Made by a program: the position numbers and the translations under genes. From Lawsonibacter sp. (GTDB lineage: Bacteria; Bacillota; Clostridia; Oscillospirales; Oscillospiraceae), in NCBI GenBank assembly GCA_022793355.1, contig JAAWCR010000083.1, forward strand, positions 1 through 8,459: a stretch of 8,459 nt of DNA, written 5' to 3'. Positions 6,045 to 8,459 of this stretch are shown here, piece after piece. The notes under the pieces are model-generated. The model was not told where the DNA came from. It searched no databases and worked only from the letters and a program-made list of their open reading frames with translations. The stretch's first letter is position 1. Each line of letters opens with the position of its first letter.

Positions 6045-6638
6045 CTATTTGACAACCCGGCCGTGTATCTCTGCGTATCGGTCGGCAGGGGAGAGGAAGT
6101 CCTGGCTGGCGGCGTTTTCCCTGGGCAGCAGTTCGGCCACCCCGGCCTCCTCCATGGAGGCGATCAACGATCGGCACTGGTTGAACCGGCCCCGGACATA
6201 GGCGTCGTTGAGCTGCCAAAACCAGGACATGGCGGTCACGGTCTGTTCCATACTTTGTAGCTGTGCCTGAAGCTGCGCCTGTCCCTCCTCTGTGTCGGCC
6301 ACCTGGTTTTCCAAGCCGTTGATTTGAAGCTGAAGGCTGTTGACCTCCTCTTTGAGCCGCGCGTTTTCGTCGTAGAGGTTTTGCAGGGACTGGACAGTGG
6401 ACACAGATTGCTGGAGTTCGTCGATCTGCTGCTTGCTCTGCCGCCGCTCCATCATAAAAGTGTACAGCAGGAGGACAAAGGCGGCCATAAACAGGATGGC
6501 GATATACTGAAAGACGGAATTGCGTCTCCGCCGCTGCTGGCTGGCCCGGCGGGAGGCCCGGCGGGCGTCCAGCTCGGCCTGGGTCAGCCGTTGGGTGGTC
6601 TCCTGAAACTCAGGAGTTCCCTGCCGTTCCTCATCCAT
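6045..6638 (-). CDS. Single-pass membrane coiled-coil protein, unknown function
   Basis: I do not recognise a named family for this 197-residue protein. The N-terminal tail (1-42) is polar and ends in a strongly basic cluster (RRASRRASQQRRRR, 27-40). One hydrophobic helix follows (about 43-62), and then a long region rich in Gln, Glu and Leu with heptad character (about 66-137), predicted to be a coiled coil. A compact C-terminal segment containing FWQLNDAYVRGRF (140-152) comes last. By the positive-inside rule the tail is cytoplasmic and the coiled coil extracellular. This resembles the bitopic layout of FtsL/DivIC-type division proteins, but that is topology only. The start is the ATG at 6636-6638, 8 nt after a GGGGGG ribosome-binding stretch. 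A GTG at 6645-6647 would add three residues but lies too close to that stretch. The gene overlaps the parB end by 8 nt, so it is coupled to parB. Confidence 0.85.
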   Translation of the reverse strand: MDEERQGTPEFQETTQRLTQAELDARRASRRASQQRRRRNSVFQYIAILFMAAFVLLLYTFMMERRQSKQQIDELQQSVSTVQSLQNLYDENARLKEEVNSLQLQINGLENQVADTEEGQAQLQAQLQSMEQTVTAMSWFWQLNDAYVRGRFNQCRSLIASMEEAGVAELLPRENAASQDFLSPADRYAEIHGRVVK

Positions 6639-7524
6639 GGGAGCCACCCCCCTCAGTATTCAGCTGCTGGAGCAGCGCCAATAGGGCCTCCAGATCCTGC
6701 TCGTTGTAGTATTCCAGCTCTATGCGGCCCTTCTGGCCTTTGTGGGCGATTTTCACCTTGCGGCCCAGCCGTCCACCCAAGTCTTTCTCCAGCTCGCCCA
6801 GGTAGAGGGAGAGGTCGGGGCCCTGGGGCTTCGGCGGCTCCTTCTTTTCCTTTTGCAGCGCTTTTATCAGCGCCTCAGTCTGCCGTACGGACAGCTGGCC
6901 CTCCACCACGCGGGCGGCCGCCTCCTTTTGTAGGGCGGCGGTTGGCGCGCCTAAAATGGCCCGGGCATGGCCGGCGGAGAGGGTTCCCTCTTCTACCAGC
7001 CCCATTACCTCGTCGGGCAGGGCCAGCAGGCGCAGGGTGTTGGTGATGGCCGGACGGGATTTTCCCATCTGCTGGGCTACCTGTTCCTGGGTCAGGCCGT
7101 ATTCCTGCATCAGAGTCTGATAGCCCCGAGCCTCTTCCGCGGGGTTCAGGTCCTCTCGCTGAAGGTTTTCGATCAGGCCAAGTTCCATCACCTTGCGGTC
7201 GTCCGCCTCAATAATGACAGCCGGAACCTCCGCCAGCCCAGCGGCCTTGGCGGCCCGCCACCGCCGTTCGCCGGCAATAATCTGATAATATCCGGAGGCC
7301 AGCCGGCGTACCGTCAGCGGCTGAATGATGCCGTGGACTCGAATGGATTCCGCCAAATCATCCAAGGCTCCCTGTTCAAACCGCTTCCGGGGCTGGTTCA
7401 GGCCCGGCTCCACCTGAGATATAGGGAGACTGATGGAGCCCTCCCCCTGGGCGGGCAGCTCTGGATCGCCCAGCAGGGCGTTCAGCCCCCGGCCCAAACC
7501 CAATTCTGTTTTTCGTTTTGCCAT
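6631..7524 (-). CDS. parB: Chromosome partitioning protein ParB (CTPase)
   Basis: A 297-residue DNA-binding CTPase clamp that loads at parS, slides along DNA and organises the origin region for segregation by ParA and SMC. Domains in order: the short N-terminal ParA-stimulating segment with the GLGRGLNALL signature (9-18); the CTP-binding N domain with GERRWRA (85-91) and ENLQREDLNPAEEA (119-132); the helix-turn-helix parS-reading domain around LTQEQVAQQMGKSRPAITNT (144-163); a Lys/Pro-rich linker (about 222-236); and a C-terminal dimerisation domain to the end. The length is typical. The start ATG at 7522-7524 has GAGGT 6-7 nt upstream. It follows parA by 68 nt and overlaps the membrane coiled-coil gene by 8 nt. 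The adjacent parA and nearby parS favour ParB over its paralogue Noc. Confidence 0.97.
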   Translation of the reverse strand: MAKRKTELGLGRGLNALLGDPELPAQGEGSISLPISQVEPGLNQPRKRFEQGALDDLAESIRVHGIIQPLTVRRLASGYYQIIAGERRWRAAKAAGLAEVPAVIIEADDRKVMELGLIENLQREDLNPAEEARGYQTLMQEYGLTQEQVAQQMGKSRPAITNTLRLLALPDEVMGLVEEGTLSAGHARAILGAPTAALQKEAAARVVEGQLSVRQTEALIKALQKEKKEPPKPQGPDLSLYLGELEKDLGGRLGRKVKIAHKGQKGRIELEYYNEQDLEALLALLQQLNTEGGGSHG

Positions 7525-7551
7525 ATTGTTACCTCACATTTAGGTGTGTAA

Positions 7552-7587
7552 GGGCCGCCGCCCGTGCGGCCCGGGATAGAACACGGG
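7552..7587 (-). promoter_or_regulatory. Overlapping hairpins in the parA-parB gap
   Basis: Two GC-rich inverted repeats overlap here. A 7-bp stem pairs 7552-7558 with 7566-7572 around a 7-nt loop. A 6-bp alternative pairs 7561-7566 (CCCGTG) with 7582-7587 (CACGGG). They share bases, so the RNA can form only one at a time. No T-tract follows, so this is not an ordinary terminator. It may modulate parB translation or mRNA processing, but no specific mechanism is shown. Confidence 0.35.
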
Positions 7588-7592
7588 AGTGG

Positions 7593-8348
7593 TTAGGTAT
7601 TCGCGCACATCTCCTCCGCCAGCAGCTTGTAGGCCTCGGCGCCCCGGGAGTAGGGGTCATAGTCCGAGATAGGCTTGCCGTGGCTGGGAGCCTCGGAGAG
7701 ACGGACGTTCCGGGGAATGACAGTGGCATAGACCTGGCCGGGGAAGTGGCGCTTGACCTCCTCCGCCACCTGGAGGGACAGGTTTGTCCGGCTGTCAAAC
7801 ATGGTGAGCAAAACGCCCTCCATAGACAGGGCAGGATTGAGTCCCCGTTTTACCAGCCGGACGGTGGCCAGCAAATCGCTCAGCCCCTCCAGGGCGTAGT
7901 ACTCACACTGTACCGGCACCAACAGGGAGTGGGCGGCGCAGAGGGCGTTGACAGTGAGCAGCTCCAGGGAGGGGGGGCAGTCGATGAAGATAAAGTCGTA
8001 TTTGTCCGCCAAAACGTCCAGAGACCGCTTGAGAAGCTTCTCCCGGTTGTCGATACCAATCATCTCAATACCCGCCCCGGCCAGAGCCTTGTTGGAGGGC
8101 AGGACGTCGCCGTATTTGGTGGAGACAACCGCCCGGGCCGGATCTGCTCCGCTGACCAACAGGTCATAGACGTTGGGGGAGGCGGTATTTTTGTCCACCC
8201 CCATGCCCGAGGTGGCGTTGGCCTGGGGGTCAAAGTCGCACAGCAGGACCCGCTTGCCCAAATCGTGCAGGGCGGCGGTAATGTTGACGGTGGTGGTAGT
8301 CTTGCCCACGCCGCCCTTTTGATTGACGACGGCAATAATCTTAGCCAT
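7593..8348 (-). CDS. parA: Chromosome partitioning ATPase ParA (Soj)
   Basis: A 251-residue deviant Walker A ATPase that binds DNA non-specifically as an ATP dimer and is released by ParB, driving separation of newly replicated origins. In Bacillus its homologue Soj also controls DnaA. Seen in the protein: the deviant Walker A KGGVGKTTTT at 11-20 with signature Lys11, the conserved CDFDPQ at 37-42 with Asp40, Walker B FIFIDCPPS at 119-127, and the Soj-type C-terminal block IPRNVRLSEAPSHGKP (211-226). There is no extra N-terminal helix-turn-helix, so it is the short chromosomal type rather than a plasmid type Ia ParA. The start ATG at 8346-8348 has AAGGAGG 8 nt upstream (8357-8363). It opens the par operon behind a strong promoter. 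Confidence 0.98.
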   Translation of the reverse strand: MAKIIAVVNQKGGVGKTTTTVNITAALHDLGKRVLLCDFDPQANATSGMGVDKNTASPNVYDLLVSGADPARAVVSTKYGDVLPSNKALAGAGIEMIGIDNREKLLKRSLDVLADKYDFIFIDCPPSLELLTVNALCAAHSLLVPVQCEYYALEGLSDLLATVRLVKRGLNPALSMEGVLLTMFDSRTNLSLQVAEEVKRHFPGQVYATVIPRNVRLSEAPSHGKPISDYDPYSRGAEAYKLLAEEMCANT

Positions 8349-8398
8349 GGAAAGGGCCTCCTTGGGGAAGATGTAATAATAAGGGTATACAGTTTCTC

Positions 8399-8427
8399 AT
8401 TATAACAACCAATCCCAGGGATTTCAA
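8399..8427 (-). promoter_or_regulatory. Sigma-A-type promoter for parA-parB operon
   Basis: A TTGAAA -35 box (8422-8427) and a perfect TATAAT -10 box (8399-8404) are spaced by 17 bp on the minus strand, which is close to the ideal vegetative promoter. The predicted start near 8392 gives a leader of about 44 nt. A 13-bp palindrome lies between the two boxes. Confidence 0.85.
8411..8423. promoter_or_regulatory. Palindrome in the parA promoter spacer
   Basis: AATCCC and GGGATT flank a single central base, making a perfect 6-1-6 inverted repeat in the parA promoter and overlapping the -35 box by two bases. This position suits an operator, but it does not resemble parS and I cannot name a binder. 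Confidence 0.35.
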
Positions 8428-8439
8428 CTGTTTTTAAAG

Positions 8440-8459
8440 AAAAATAAAAAAGCTCCCCC
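8440..8459 (-). terminator. 3' half of a terminator from an upstream gene (cut by window edge)
   Basis: On the minus strand the window opens with GGGGGAGC followed by TTTTTTATTTTTC, which looks like the descending arm of an intrinsic terminator stem and its T-tract. The partner arm would lie beyond the right edge, so the stem itself is inferred. If correct, it separates parA from the preceding gene and makes 8399-8427 the true start of the par operon. Confidence 0.45.

Noticed and set aside
4823..6052. Long open frame on the plus strand opposite serS (409 codons)
   Set aside because: It is a shadow of the GC-rich serS gene. The product is Leu/Gly/His-rich with no recognisable motif, and serS on the other strand is unambiguous.
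7518..8405. Plus-strand open frame of 295 codons opposite parA
   Set aside because: It mirrors the full parA coding region and its promoter. No family resemblance is visible and parA is certain.

Overview
This window reads as part of a Gram-positive Clostridia chromosome, most likely from the Oscillospiraceae/Ruminococcaceae side. It is fairly GC-rich and every supported gene lies on the minus strand, so transcription runs right to left. The lineage call is inference. It rests on the parA-parB-serS neighbourhood, the minD-mgsA pairing, strong AGGAGG-type ribosome binding sites and sigma-A-type promoters. There are no mobile elements, tRNA/rRNA genes or CRISPR arrays, and no gene-free stretch exceeds 300 bases.

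Right part (8459 to about 6000): the 3' half of an apparent terminator at the window edge is followed by a near-consensus promoter and the chromosome partition genes parA (soj) and parB. A gene for an unnamed single-pass membrane coiled-coil protein overlaps the end of parB. A 16-bp parS-like palindrome (15/16 to consensus, inner 14 bp perfect) lies just after it, in front of serS. That palindrome exactly fills the spacer of a candidate serS promoter.

Middle (about 5980 to 2417): serS (seryl-tRNA synthetase) is followed by a compact run of four genes: a PilZ-domain c-di-GMP receptor, mscL (mechanosensitive channel), a small three-helix membrane protein and rsmG (16S rRNA m7G527 methyltransferase). 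Gaps in this run are 21 nt, a 1-nt overlap and 3 nt, so it is probably one transcript.

Left part (2351 to 1): a clear promoter drives a MinD-family ATPase and, 33 nt later, a methylglyoxal-synthase-like gene. After a probable terminator comes hisS (histidyl-tRNA synthetase), cut off by the window start. MinD beside MgsA recalls the min/rodA/mgsA cluster of many Clostridia, but both proteins are unusual here. The MinD homologue ends before the usual C-terminal membrane-targeting helix and has no minC or minE next to it. The MgsA homologue has lost several residues required for catalysis in the E. coli enzyme.

Most of the window is therefore housekeeping: partition, two aminoacyl-tRNA synthetases, rRNA modification and osmotic protection. 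The points worth a second look are the degenerate MgsA-like protein and its MinD partner, parS inside a candidate promoter, the membrane coiled-coil gene in the par operon, and palindromes overlapping the parA and minD promoters.
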